Assembly (NCBI GenBank): GCA_009869945.1
Contig: WIXG01000176.1
Coordinates: 62,001 to 126,000 of the forward strand
Direction: 5' to 3'
Length of the DNA stretch: 64,000 nt
Origin: Mesaphorura yosii
Lineage: Eukaryota; Arthropoda; Collembola; Poduromorpha; Tullbergiidae
Under the pieces are notes generated by a model. That model had not been told where the DNA came from. It saw only the letters and a program-made list of their open reading frames with translations, and made no database searches. The position numbers and the translations under genes are program-made. Below, piece after piece: positions 15,301-30,300 of this stretch (position 1 is the stretch's first letter; each line of letters begins with the position of its first letter).

Positions 15301-18300
15301 GAAGGAATTTCTCTCAAGTAGAGATTCTACGCTTCTCTGCTCTGCTCGCTCACGGCTCACATCCGTTGCCATGCACCATGCCTCTTAATTCCATCGGGCC
15401 GAGTACGTGAGCGCGAGTGCTGTGTGTACAATAACATTACATTTGCTAAAGTAAACTAACTACTGTGAGAACATCACGTCTCACGTATAAACTCCGTCGT
15501 ACACTCGTACATTGCTGGCAGTGGTGGTATGTGGTATAAGCGCTATATTATGTATCACATATTACATCTCTCTTTACTCTTGGCTGTTTAGTTTGTTGTT
15601 CATTCCCATGTTCTTCTCTCTCCTCTTGCTGGCTTGCTCTTTGTCCTTTACTTCATACACGTACTGCTGCAAACTACCAAACCATTTCGATCCTACCTCC
15701 CCTCGACTCGGCGGAGAGTGCTTGAGTCCAATTCCACATCTCACCACTACGCAGACTGTACAATGTGAGTACAGCGCACCATTGTTCTGCACAATATTGC
15801 CAAATTTCCATCAACATCAACGTCAACACGAGATTTCTCATTTGAAATCCGTAAGACCAAGAGAGCAGGATCTGAGATGAGGGAACACGAACGAACGGAC
15901 GCACAAACAACCCGCAATCCTTTCGCGCGGCTGCAGCTCACGGGAAGACAAGTCTTCAGATCCGAGCACGCGTTGAGCTAAATACTGAATTCCACAGATA
16001 ACCTTTGAACTTTCGCCGTTTGTTTCCGTATAACCAATAGCAGAGATAAAGAGAGCTGCTAAGCTTTGGCATCGTGGATTTTTACAAATAATGAAGCCAA
16101 AGTTGAATGCGGGTGCCCATGTTTTGGTTTTCCACACGAAAATGTTCAATTTCAGCCTTCTGATAAACAAAAATACGATTTTAAGGCCAACATTCCCTCT
16201 CAACAACAATGCGCTGCAGTTAACCTTTAAACACGCGAAACGAAACACAAAATATCACATCTGCAGTTTTCAGAGTAAATAGCAGTAGCAAGAGCATTGA
16301 ATACCATTTGAGGGCAACAAACAGTATCTCAGCGGAGCACGAACACGATGTAAAACCATTATAATGCGCTGCATTGTAGTACTTTGGGCTTTTCATGACG
16401 AGCTAGATCGGCAGATCCATTTGCTTTACGTTGGCTTGCTGTTACTTTTGCCTTTGCCTCGGCCCGTACATTTCAAAAAATCATTAAACCAGTTAAAGTT
16501 GGATGGAAAAAGTAGAGTTCTTTGCCTATACACATGAAAAGCTCGTTCCTTTGCTATAATAACCAAGTTTTGTAAATTACAGCTTCAAAGAGCCTCTTTG
16601 GTACGTAGCACAAGAGAACGTAGCACTGAAGTATAGCCGTAAAGTAAAGTAAAATACTGCAGTATTGAAGCACAGGTTTGACTGGCTGTACGGCGCAGAG
16701 ATCTCGTTTCTATTCAATTTCATCTGCATCATCATCATCCCCAATTCCATTCAATTCTCTCTGCAACAGCGTCTACGCTTCACTCTACGTGGTTCTCGTC
16801 TCGTCGCCGTACCTCCTCTCTTCGTTTTTCTATTTTTTATTATCATTTTGAATTCTCTCTGCCCTTTTTATATTATTCAACAGGGTGTGCATGCACAAGA
16901 GCAGAGAACACGACAGAGATAGGGAGGAACGGAACTACGAACGAGTTAGAAGGCTCAGACCCGCGTCGTGGCACAGCACAGCCTGAGTCAAATAATCTCT
17001 CTCTTCCATTCACGTAACATTTACAAAAGAGACTTCCACGAATTCTTCTCAACACCACAGCAGCAAATCAGCAGTGAAGAGTAGAGTTTCGAGCTTACGC
17101 GTCGCAAAAGGAATCCGAAAAAGATACCACGAACGAATTCTCTTCTCTGAACAGAACTTCAGAAGAGTTAAATTTAATAGCTTCAGCTTTTGTCGAAAGA
17201 TGAATGCGTACGACTATGACAACGACGTAGTAGAGCACTGCGCGCCTCACCCGACGCGCAAGTGTTCTCTTCTTGCAATTTTAGATGAGAAAATGACTGA
17301 CTATAGCAGTACGGCAGAGGATTCGAGACAGGAGAACACAAAAGAAGCATTTGCTTGCTTGTAGGAGCTGCTGCAATGATAAAGCAACGTCGTAAGACAA
17401 AAACAAAATAAAAGGATGAACAATTCAGCCAACAGACTCTTAAAGCGACAACAGCAACAGCCAAACAAAACGGAAGAAAGGGACTGGCGAAAATTGTGAG
17501 AATACGAACCGGGAACTCGGAAGAGATGGTCGATGCGCAGTCAGACATAAAAGGCATAAAAATAAGAAATCGCATCACATCTCTGCCCTGCCTTGCTTCT
17601 TTTGTCGTCTGCGCGATTATACAAAGCTACGGAACGAAGCAGCACAGAAAATCCATACCCTTGCTTCAAGCGGCAACTCCCGTCTCTTATGTTTTATTCC
17701 AAGCCTTTATTTTTGTGTATTTTTCCAACAGTCGGAGAAAATCGTACCAAGTACCAGTTTGGAACAACAATGAAATGGAAGTCGTTTCTGGAAAATTCAG
17801 ACGAGCGAGTTTCAGCCTAACTCACAAGAGAAACAAAATTCAACAAATGCTTCAGCTCGGTATTTTTATGAAACCTGGGCGTGCTACGTGCATTGCGACA
17901 GAGCCAAGATCACTAGCACAATGTTGGCGTCGTCTCCTAGTCCATGTCCAGGTCCTGTTGTAAACAAGCAGCCTGGACGGAATTCTTGCCCAACTAGATC
18001 AAAGGAAGATATGGCTTCCTAGTTTCATGTAGCAGTTGCTTGGTAGTCGCAGTAATGGCAAGGCAAGGCAAATGGTGCTCACTCATGACTTGTCGCACCT
18101 TGGCCAAGGCGAGCGCGAATGCACAGCACCGCGGCACGCAGTCGAGGACTTTGAGCAACCTGGTTGTTAGGAGAAGCAGAAAGCTATCGATTTTGTAAAA
18201 GTAGTAGCAGCAGGAGCACAAAAGGAATATTTTCGATTCGAATCTTTACTTTTCTCCAGCAGTTTTTCTCTTCACTTTATTCTACAAAGTCCACAATACA

Positions 18301-21300
18301 CTTTGGCAAATTCTATTCCACCTGCTATGCCACGTATTTGCTTTGACTACGTGCTCAATATAATTTCTGCTGAATAGTTCTCTCTGGAATTTGAAAATAC
18401 ACACTTTTCCTCTCTCGCTTCTGGGAAAAATTACTTTTAATCGATCCTCGTAAACATGAATCAGAATTGCTTAATGAAATGCCATTTCTGCAATTACGGC
18501 GCCGCATTTTTAGGCCTTCCTATTCACACTCACTACGTAGCTTGGTAACATAATGGGAAAAATAATTTTAATTTTAGGCTCCACATATGACAAGTGTAAA
18601 AGTATGAAATATGAAGCCTGACGAAGCCCAGTCACAACATGCTCAATATTTATTTGCACCCGATTCAATTTATTTTCGGTTTCCTATTCGGGTTTTGCGG
18701 AATGATGAAAGAAATTGAATTGTGGGCTTTCATTCCGTCTCCAAGAAACGGTGAAATAAGTTCCGACTCCCAAGAAGCAATCCAGTCTCATCGCTCGCTC
18801 GCCTTGAGCCTTGCCGACTTGTAGTCTAGCTACCAATTCCTTTTGCGTAGTCCGTTCATCTAGTTCGCTTCTAGTCGACAGAACATTTTAATTAACCGGA
18901 TCCGAGTTAGAATCCGAAACCGCATTGGAAATCGAATAGTAAATTAAATTTACAGCCCAGCTTTCATATCAAAAACTTCAAATCAAATTCACACCGAATG
19001 CACTGTCCAGGAATACGAGCCGTAATTACATTCAGCAAGACGTGAGCTATAAAATGTATTTTGCGATCCGCACAGGATTCAGTAATTTTTGCGTCGAAAC
19101 TCTACATGTCTTTGTGCAAAGCCATCTTATGCACACACAACGCTTTCAAGCTCAAGCGAATCTCGTGTGCAATGAGAATGAGATTGCGAAGAAGCGATTA
19201 TGCACGTATTTTTTCCTTAAAAGACCTTCAACTTGTTTACCTTGATTTAAAATTAACCACATGGAACGGAAAACGTAGCTTCAGAGCGACTCGCTCTATC
19301 TTGTCTGTGCTGGTGCTGAGTCATTTTTTTCGCCCGATCACTTCTCACTTTAATTAACCAATAACAATCTCCTGCAAAATGTGCAATGCACCAAGCGCGA
19401 CGGGTTTATGTAACCTACCCGTCCAGGGACTGCGACATGATGTCGACGACGGCCAAAATCTAGAATCGCACAAGTTTTCACCGATGAATTTTTGCTTAGA
19501 CATGGATGAAATTTGAAGATGAACTACAAGAAGTTAAGTCTATACCTCAACTAACATGACATGACGCGCCTGATTGCTGTTGTATTCATTCATTGTGACA
19601 GCCTCCTTGCCGAAATTTAGGTTTACGATCGACATCTGAAATGAGTTTTGTTTATAATTAACCGAATGACCAAATCTCCGAAGGCTGAGTGCTAAAGAAC
19701 AATGCCGCCCTCGTCGCTCACTTGAAGTTAATATCACAGTTAAAATTTTACGACAGCTCGTGGCGCGGTGCGAAGCCTTGTACCCTAGTTCCACAAAGAA
19801 AGCGAATTCCGACAAGCGCGTGCAGAGGAACGAATCTTCACTCAAGCGCGAAATGCGAAAATATCATGCTCATGAGGAAAGTAATTAAATTATGCTGTTG
19901 CCATTCTTATTCCGGGCAGAGAAATTATTTTTAATTATGTAAAATTGTAAAGTGGCACTCCTGACGAGGGCGAATGACGAAATGAGAAACGTTGAAACGA
20001 AATGAGACAAGCCTCATTTAATTATTTCATTTTTACGATCCGAGCAAAATGCCATTTCATCGCTCTCCGGCTTGAAATAGTCGAAATTAAAATAGCGCTA
20101 TTATGACTAATTTTTGGTCTACATTTCGGTGTCGGATTCTTTTGCATCTGCGAGCATAAACAAAAGATCCTTGAGTGAGAATGAGTCAGCCAGTCAGCCG
20201 AGCTCGTGAGCGGTGAGCAGTAAAGTAAGTGCAATAAAATTAAGAGAAGACCGTAAAAATAAGAAAATAGGATATATACTTATAAAATATCGATTCGCAT
20301 GTGGCATTTATTCGATTAGATGATGATGGCTGTGCTCTACGTAAACGCGAATGCCGTGTTGTTTTCATTCAATTTTTAACACGCGTTAACCTTGACGAGG
20401 TTGCCGGCGTTTGATGATTTGCCGAATGACGGCCGTGTCATGTGTAGCGATATAATTTATTGGAAAACAGCACAAGCACCGTTCAATTTCTTCAAGGATA
20501 AAGATAGCTTTCGCGTTTTATCGATTTTCGGAATTGCAATGCGTCCAATTAAGATGTAACTTAAACTGCATCATTACAGCACGAACTTCATTTTATAATA
20601 CCTCCGAGAATAAATCCAAATCCTGCGTGCAAAAAGCGGATTTGTTCGTTTCGCTCAGGTTGATGCGGAAGACGGAAACTGAAGACACAGACACGACTGA
20701 TTAATTTCACGTCACGAACAAAAGCAAACAGAGAACGAGTTGATTGACTTTGACATGATTGAAAGCGTAGCGAAGCAGAAGAGCCTCGTTCAACGTTTCA
20801 ACGGCCTACCGCATAATCTTATTTTCGCCTTTGCCCTTTTCTGCGCTAATGATGAAGGCTGGCAGCATGGAACTTAGCTGAAAATTAGAATTTTGCGATT
20901 CAATACCATTAAGGAAGTGTCAGGTTCAGATTTTTAGCAAATTGATTGTGATTACTAAATTTTACTCTGTGATATGGTGGCGACATTGCCGAGTTAACCG
21001 ACTCCCATCATAACGGCCGTGACTTCAGCTAAACTTTTAATATTCGCGCAGTGCCATCCTATGCTTCGAATTATTCGCAGAACTCAAATTACGTTTGTTT
21101 TGCCACTGACCGCATCGCGCACCCAGAAACCTCAACGCAAGATTCGAAATTAATGTGGTTTACTTTGTCTAAAGCGACGACGACGACGATAAAGTCTTCC
21201 TCTCGGTGAAAATTATCAGAATAATTGTAGCATTAGCATTAGCAATTTAAATCAGCGTTTGCGAAAAGTACATCACATCGCATCAGGGCAAAGAATAAAG

Positions 21301-24300
21301 TTAGAGGCTTTCCACAAACCAACCCGCACTGCGCACTCGTGGCTTGGCTCGATCGGTCACATTTCGAGTTCAAGATCATATTTTCATATTTAATGCAAAT
21401 TCTTGCAGTGTGTACTTATTTATTCGTCTGGAATTAAACATTAAGATTAAACTGAAGATCCAATTTTACATAAGAGTTAAAAACATATTTGAAAGAAACT
21501 GGCTTGTGAATTCGATCATTCTATTCGTAAAACTGTAAAGGAAATTGAGAATTCAGACTCTGATGCGAATCCCAAGGCTATCTTTATTGCTCGTGGACTT
21601 GGAATATAATTTTCCAGTTCATGTCCTTAATGGATGATTAAAATATGATTCGTGGTTGCTCATGCTCCCGATTATCTTTATGCTGATATTTCTTAGGCCA
21701 TCAAAATCTCGTCATTACATCTTGCCATACTGCTATAACCTTTACAAACGATGATTACCATTACTGCGGTCGTGCTCCTCGACTGTATACATCACATTTC
21801 AACAAAACAGAGTCAGCACAATGTAATGGTGAACTTGGTTTCGTGGTGTTCTGGTGTACAGCCAAGCCAGTTACTTAAACCCCAAGCTGGTGGTGAATGT
21901 GAACAGTCAACATGAATAACACGAAATCTTCTTGTGCCTGTGCAGCGCGTAGAAAAAGGAAAATATCAAGCCAGGCAGCAGACCAAAACTTTTCATGATG
22001 AAAAACTTCAACTCGACTGATTCGACTACTTTACCAACATTCCCCCTGCCCGCTGCGCCTTGTACATGTATTTTATACATTTTCCATTCGAGATACTAAA
22101 CTAAAATGAAATGAGATTCTGAGAGGAGCGGTACACAGACTCAGGCCGTGCGTGGCGTGGCGAACGCAGACTACCCCGTTAAAGCCTTTTCCCAAATGCA
22201 CTCTTCCACAGAGTCGTTTTGGTCTGGTCGAGTTGTTTAAGCGAGGGTAGGTTGGCTGATGAATATTGTACTTTTTGCTTACTCAGTCAAGACACTGTGA
22301 GCGTACGTGTACAAAAAATATAATAATTACAAAAAATGTACGTGTGTGAATGCATTAGTGATGAACTATGAGCTGACTGCCACTGATACAATGTGTGCAA
22401 CAAACATTCTGCAGTGCTATTCACATGATGTGAATTTGACGACGGCGATGATGATGGTGGCTGGTGGTAGTTGTTAATGATAAAGCGCTCAACAATAACA
22501 AAATGTAAATAACACCGGAGCGCAGTGCGGCAGAGAATGCACAGTTACCAGTTCAATCCAAGTTGGTCGGCCGAAGTCGAACGTGGGTTGCTAATGGCTG
22601 GCCTGGCTTGTAATCACACGTAATTGAAGCGCACAGCACAAAAGTTCACCTTTTGCTCAACCGAACAGCGCAGCGCATCTTTGACTTGTTTCATTTTACA
22701 AGGCATTAATGAATTGAATAATAATTAGTAGTCGAAATAAAATCCATCTGGTAGTCGAGAAGTAATCGGCTACCTTTCTACAATCGATGCTCGCTTAGAA
22801 ATCCATAGTTAGCTTTTATAAAATGATACGCGTTTGATTCGTTAGACTGAAAAAATTGCAGGACAGATGAAGGGAACATATTGGTAATGAACTATTATGT
22901 AAGAGTAGAGCCTAACGGGTCAGGATTTGAATTACAGGCAATCAAGAGTCAATTTTCATAACGACTCTGATTTGTCTCTTGTTAAATAATTGGTCAGGCC
23001 AAATATAAATCCAACAAGCTCCTGACTGAAGTGATTTGATTCATTATCCTATTCAAAGTTCAGTCTAGTCTGACGATAAACTGTTGCTAATAAACTCCGC
23101 ACATGATTATTATTGATTGAACCTTCACGTGCCCTCAATCAATTTACCAATTTCTGCAAAACAGTTCCAGCAATAGCAATTCGCTAATTCATCTGCCACA
23201 TTCACAGATCTTGCAAATATTTGTTAACATTCAGCGCATGGACGATTCACCCCACTGATGAGACTGGTCGCTCCGAAATGCATGCACTATATGCCATTTT
23301 CATAGTGTTCTTTGTTAAAAAGTAGCCTCTCCGATATTTGATCCGATCCGAAATGCAACGTAGCCTTGGTTTGCAAGCAAACACGATTTCCCTCCCTTTC
23401 CACTCTTTTAAAACGGCAACGGCAATGAAAGCGTTAAACCTGCGTTGAGCTCCCGTCCGTGAGGAATTCTGAAGGGAGGCAGACCCTTCAAGCCTTGAAA
23501 TCTCGGGTAACAAAAGACAAAAGCCACCCTTACCTACCCTAAAGCGATAACTTCCGTACATCGTACACTTGTTCGATTCAACTGCTCGCTCTGCGACTGC
23601 GACGCAGCCTCCGTTCCTCATCCCATTCAATCCTGTTGAGTTCTTGGAACTCGGGACGGGATTACATGTGAAATATCACCCTTCATGGAACCAGAATTTA
23701 CGAGCATTGTTACTGCCGCTTCAACCCTCGTTCGTTCAGAACCAAGAAACGTTTTGTGTTTGATTTATACGTACGGGGTAAGAAATAAGGAGCGAGTGCG
23801 TTCCGGCTTGGTACATGGCATGGAACGGTCCAGAACTCCTTTGTTGAAATGAAATCAACTCGCAGGACGATTTCAGACTCAGAATATGAGCACGGAGTCA
23901 AGTGCAATGCATTATTAAACTTTTTTCCATTGAAAATTATAAATTCGATCTGGGCATGAGAGAGATGATAGATTTTAACCAACACAGAAGAGCAATCTTC
24001 GAGATATCATAAAACCAAACCCAGAACGAGCTGTCTAGCCACTCGGTTCAGGTCCAAGTTCTTAGAGCAAGAAAAACCAGTAAAACTGGTATCAAAAGTC
24101 GAAAGATATAAACCGTGGAAATTTCTCATAGTTCATTCCATTCCATGACACAAACGCACTCGCGGACTTTGATGTATTCCATTTACTGCTCTTACTTACA
24201 AGGCTTTAATGCAAACATTTTTGGGAAATCGGACAAACCTGAATTTGTTTCATATACGACATACACTAAAGAAATTAAGCCAAAGGCATTCCCAATCGCA

Positions 24301-27300
24301 TGCGAATTGCCGGATGACCAGTTGGTTTTGCCCTGCCTGTCTTCGGCCCCTGTCCGATTCACAGTTCACAGCCAATTCTTTAACGGCGGCCTCCAAACGT
24401 CCTGTTTCCCTTCATATTTGAGATACCCTGCCTTGATATCTTTCCTCTTCGGTCTCCATATGCTCCGAGTTTCCTGTGGCCGTCTCAAGAAAGATCAGAG
24501 GAAGGAGGGAGATGCCGAGATGCGTGAGGGCTCCGTCTGAAAGAAACGTTCGTCGGTTCGTCTTGACATGACTAAAAAATCTGCCATTAACCAACATATG
24601 GCAGCCTTCTTTTTATGCGGAACGAAGCCAAGAGCTGAGTGTGTACACAAATGAAATTACAGTCTCCTGATCGAGGTTAAGATTGACGACGACGACAATG
24701 GAAACGTGCGTAGAAAGCTCACATTTGCATGCAATTACATTCAAGAATCAATTATCAACATTAACTTGACTCGACCGCCTTCACAATTCGCATTTTGCAG
24801 TGCAGATACACGGAAAAACTACCTCTGCAATCAATGAGTCACAAGCAAATTGCGTACTCGTACACGGAATGAAATTCATTGCCATACGGAACTAATTAAA
24901 CTCGGTGCGGCTGCGGCCGCGGCAACATTTCGCATAAAATTCAATCTCATGCATGTTGGCATTGGCGCGGCAAGGCAACGCAAGGCGCCAGCGTCAGAGG
25001 TCAAAAGTTGAACCGATTCACTAACACGCATAATTTTTCCGTACGATGCACAACATTTACCGTGCCCATTGTTGCAGCATCCTGAACGCAATGCGTGAAT
25101 TATCTCGCGATTGTTTTGAGTTTTGCCATAGCCTACTTAAAACTAGAGCCTTTTGCGACTGTGATTGCGACTGCAACTTTTACAAACTGATACTGCTCAA
25201 CTTATAATTTTTATTACGCATGCTCTCGCTTCGAGTTCGAGTCAGCGCGTACGTTTACATACAGCAAACCGATAACCCAGACAAAGATGAGATGAACTAC
25301 ATTGAAATAGCGGTTAGCGGATTATTGACAGTAATTGTTCTGTGCTGCTGCCGCTGCCACAGAAAAGGTTACACAACGTAATTCGCATCACGAGTACTGT
25401 ACACGCTGGGCTAGTAAGTAACGTGATTTGCGAATTACAATTTACAAGGTACAGTTAGTGACACAGCTAAAGTAAAGTAAGCCTTTCCTTATAAACACAT
25501 CAACACAACAGCTTAGTTTAACGTTTTACTTCACAATTTTCAACAGCACGGCTGCATGACTGCGATTGCACGAATGATGCATGATGTATCGCATCCCGTT
25601 TGAGTCGAGTTGAGACCAGCCTGAATCTGAATTGACATTTACGTAAAATCAGTTGTCTTCCTAGTCTCATTTGCAAATAATACAGCGCATCACCGCTCAG
25701 TTCACTGTTGGCAGGCTTTGTTCAACATCAACATCGACATGGACAGGCGAATGCTGATAAAATGTTATTTATGCATGCGAAGCACAGTGAAACTGTTGAA
25801 CAAAACAGCACAGCAAATAGCAACCGTGTCTATTGTCTGCAGCATTTAAAGCAAAGGTCAGAAGCCATGTCCTCTTACGCGATGAGATGAGATTAACTGC
25901 GCGCTGAGCTGTCGCTCTTCGCGTTATCTTGTTCGTCGTCATTCAAATTTTCAAGCTCATGAATCAAACATGAACGCTGGCTCACAAAACTCAAATATTC
26001 TGGCAATTTGAATTATAATCACGCGTACTAATGCAGAAAACAGAATGCCATGCAGACGTTTATCTGCACGCATGAGCCGGCCATTCCACGAACACACGCT
26101 TGAGTATAAATTAAGAACTGAAGGTTAACCAGACAAGACAGCAAATTGAGCAAAACATAATGAATTTCGATCGATTGGCATTCGCCAGTCCCGTAGTTTG
26201 AATGTTTGAAGTGCATCTTATTTGACATTCATGAAATTAATATCACGTACGACCGTCATTACTGTATGGTTCGATGGGTTGTTATAGTCTGACACAAGAA
26301 GGGCCATCAGAACCTGAACCAGAATAGAAGAGGATTCGATACCCACAATTACTTTCCACTGGACATGCGGCTATTACAATTTACAACGCAATTTATGGAA
26401 CTTCAGGAAAAGTAGAAAAGCTGGAGGAGCAACAAGCAATTCCAACTCGATATACTACTGGGTTCTTCATGCATTTTTACATAATTTTAGTTTATTCAGT
26501 CCGCGCATTCGTATGAAGTTCAAGGTTTGGTATTTTGTATGGCCGATGCGACGCGACAATTCAAAGTTATTCAGATAACGAGTGGTAATTGCAAAGACAC
26601 AACGACTACCGACTGGATTACCAACGTACTATTACACGGGAAATCCCTTCGAAAATAAATTCTACCTCCAAGTGGTCGTGACCAGGTTCGAATTCTTAGT
26701 CCAACATTTTTGACACAATATGCCGATTCTATGCTATTTTCTCTTACTGCAATTCAGTTTGCATTTGGAAACCTGAAACTTTCTGACATTGTAGCACAGT
26801 CAAAAGTATTAATCCTAAACCCTTTCATGACAGGCTTGTTTCAATTACGCAGGGTACGGTTAAGCCGAACATAATTACTGCACAGAATATATTAAATTCC
26901 ACCATATGGGCGGTTTAGCTTTAGCTTACAAAATAAAAGAGTAAAGAGAATGCGCGTTCGCGCTTTGCAAAACTTGTACTCACAACACAATAATATGAAA
27001 ATAAATTAAAAACTTAATATGATATGACCAAATCTTAAATCCATATATGGCTTCACTTGCTGGCTTGGGTTGAATTTACTCCCATTGCAGAACAGATGAA
27101 CAACAAAAAGAGGACAGCAAACAGCTTGGGCTTGAATTGAGTCTATGCTCTGTTTCATTAAATCTTAACTCTTAACTGACCTCAAGTAGCTACGCATATA
27201 ATAAATATCATTCTTTAGAACACTGTTAACGGCTGTTGTTGATGGTATTAAATCGAAATCTTGTTGTATCATTACAATATAACAGAATCTGAATCAATGT

Positions 27301-30300
27301 GAATGCGAAAGCTTATACAGAGAGGCTTAAGTTAAATTGTCTGCGCTTGCAAGTGTAAGCAACAGATGCATGCATTCTGGAGAAATTGAGCTTAATAGAG
27401 ATATAAACTAATTGTTTCTTTTAATCAAAATGAAACACTTAACAAGCTAGCTAGGTCAAACGCATTAGAAATAGAAAAATGTTCACAATCCCAGTATCGT
27501 AGAGATCACGCGTGTGCAAAATCATGCATGTCTAAATTGGCAACTGTCAAGTATATAATTTAATTCGCGTGAAACATTTTATATACCGTGATTTCTGAGG
27601 AAATGGAAAGAACTCTTTCAAAATTGCAGTTGTTTCTCGAAATCAGACTCAACACGGCTTGATGGTGCATGGCGTGTGCCTGTGAAGTTTCAACCAACTG
27701 CAGTAGCGCAGCGCGACATAACAATCCAGGTTAAAATTCTTAGCACAGGAAACAGGAAATGAAAGTCGAACTTAGAAAGCTACGAGTTTTATGGTGTCTG
27801 CTCGTGAACACATCTAAATCATAAGGCGTTATTTTACTGTTTACTGTGACTGTGTGCCGTGCGCTCGTGCTTTGTACTGAGTAGGCTGAGTGCATTACAA
27901 TAAATCTTGCCATCTTGCAAGTTTAGTGCATAATGCACAATGCAACGACACCGAGTGCATCAAAGTGCAGTTAATTCTTGCACTGCAAGTTTTATCACAC
28001 AGCCTAATGGCAATACATCATTAACTAACCACATTATTAACCTGGCTGTTGGCTGAAACTAGTACGGCCATAATACCAGCGTTTCCTGCACAATCAAAAC
28101 AGATTTCCTACTCAGGCAATATAATTAAAGGTCACGAAAGACAAAAGCTCCTCTAAGCCGACGCGTCGCGGAAATCATTACTAAATTATTTTAATTCAGC
28201 TTAGGCCGGTAAGACCCGAATAAAGCAAAAGTTTGTACAATACAATAGTACCGATAACAAAACACAAAAACGTAAATGCAGATAACAAGTATGAGTCGAC
28301 ATCGACACATGATCCCGATTTGTGATTTGTGAACACAGCAAGGCAGACGCAGACTATGCACTGTACTTGTGTCCTGGACGGAGATGATTTGCGTTATCAA
28401 TTAACTGTACTTCAAATCGAATCGGCATTGGGTCAACAAGGAACAGAGCACGTACACGTAACGGGCACGAGCACCTGATGGTGACACAGAATTAGATAAA
28501 AGTGCAAGATCAAATTTAATGCCCACTTTAACCTTCATTTAAATTTGCAAATACCGAGTGTGTAAAAAACAATTGCCTTCAGATTTTATTCAAGGCACAG
28601 CACACAGGCAGGCAGCTGATATAAGAAATCTAAACTGAAATTAAGGAACAGTCCAATTGCTGGTAGAATCCCATTTTCATCATTCTAATTTTTTGAACAT
28701 TGCCGTGCACGGTGCATTTCAATTGAACCCACCGAACAAAGCAATGCAATTCACTTAAGACTCCCTATTTCATTTCATGTATCGCTGGTATAACGACCCG
28801 GACGGTCCAATCCGTGCGCAGTTTTCCCTCCCGTTTGCATATTGCATTGCTCGAGCTCAAGGTAATAAGCACGATTTCTAAAGAATTCCAGTTTGATAGT
28901 TTGATACGCACAACAAAAAGAGCCACAACAGCAGCGGTAATAGCAGAAGGACATGCTATTTATTCGCAGGCTTTGTATTATGAATATTGTCGTTTATAGT
29001 TTATGAACTCATGAAATAGAATTCGTGCAGGACAACAGCAAGAACAAGAGGACAAGACGACCAATTCAGACGTCACCAGTCAGTGGTAGCGCCTGCTGCA
29101 TGCAACCAATGTTTTGACTTTGGCTACCATCCCCAGACAAAAGATATAAGGAGCACGGTAGATATTTAATGAAACTGAATTCCCAGCTAACAAGCTGCGC
29201 AAACGCTGCTGTTCTGTTTTAGACGTACACCTGACAGAAATAAAACACAATACACATCATGCCGTTTCCCGTACCGTAGAATAGGCAGAGATAACAGAAG
29301 TTTGCAACGCAATTTAAGTCCAAAGTACTGCTAAGACTCTGCTTTGTGGTGAACTACATCTGCAAGACTATGAACTACGATTTCTGAATCTATTTGCTGC
29401 TGTCGTAAGAATTTGACTCATAGCCAAAAATATTATTGCTAGTAATGATTTTTCATTTTGTGGCAAGAAACAAATGCGTCAAGAAGGTAAAGATCAAAAG
29501 CTCGAACTACCAGGATTTAGATCGAGACCGAGAGAGAGACCCGTAAGAGGCACAGAAAGACACACCGTTTTGCTTTATGCGAAATAGATTTCATCAGGAG
29601 GCTTAGACTTAAATTGGAACGAATTTTGGCGCAAAATTGGTGCGATAGAGCGATGCGCGACAGAGTTCAGCTGTAGCCAGAGCTAGGAAACAAGATTACA
29701 AAAGATCAAACTTTGAACAGTGTGCAAAATCTCGTCGAAAAGGAGACCAAAACCACATTCAATAGTTCCATTTCAAATATTTAATTATCAAGCTCGGCAA
29801 CCACCACGAGGAGTAAAGTGTGCTCTCGCGCCTAACATGGACGACTGATGATGTAACTCGTGCTTGGTAAATGACACGAAAGAACACGTAACACAGTAAT
29901 ACCTAGCTCTTTAAAAACTAGCTTGCATAACATTAGCAACAGCAGCTAACTATTGTAGCTATTACGATCTAGCAGTCCGTCAGTTTTTTCAAGCTACTAC
30001 TTAGCCTTAGCTTGTTGCATTCAGTATCGTAACGTAATTCCTGATATCCATGCATAGAAGAGGCTGAGCCCGACAGGTACTCATTTTGAACTGAAAAACG
30101 TGGCAGTACACAGGTACTTTCTGCTTAATTGTAATTACAATCAGTTTAGGTTTCTAATCTTATCCAGAAAGTTTTTATGTTTATTGCTGCGTACCCATTT
30201 CTATGCAAATGTAAGTCTATGTGAGTAGACTAATGCTAGTGCAACGTGTGCGCTAATGTTCCAAGAAACCATCAGTCCAGGTTTGTAAAATGGCAACATC

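Noticed and set aside
17496-17963. 155-codon plus-strand frame in the spen intron
   Set aside because: No domain, mixed composition and other open frames overlap it. A frame of this length is expected by chance in 64 kb.
26680-26720. GGTTCGAATTC resembling a tRNA B box
   Set aside because: No A box at the right distance and no cloverleaf pairing.
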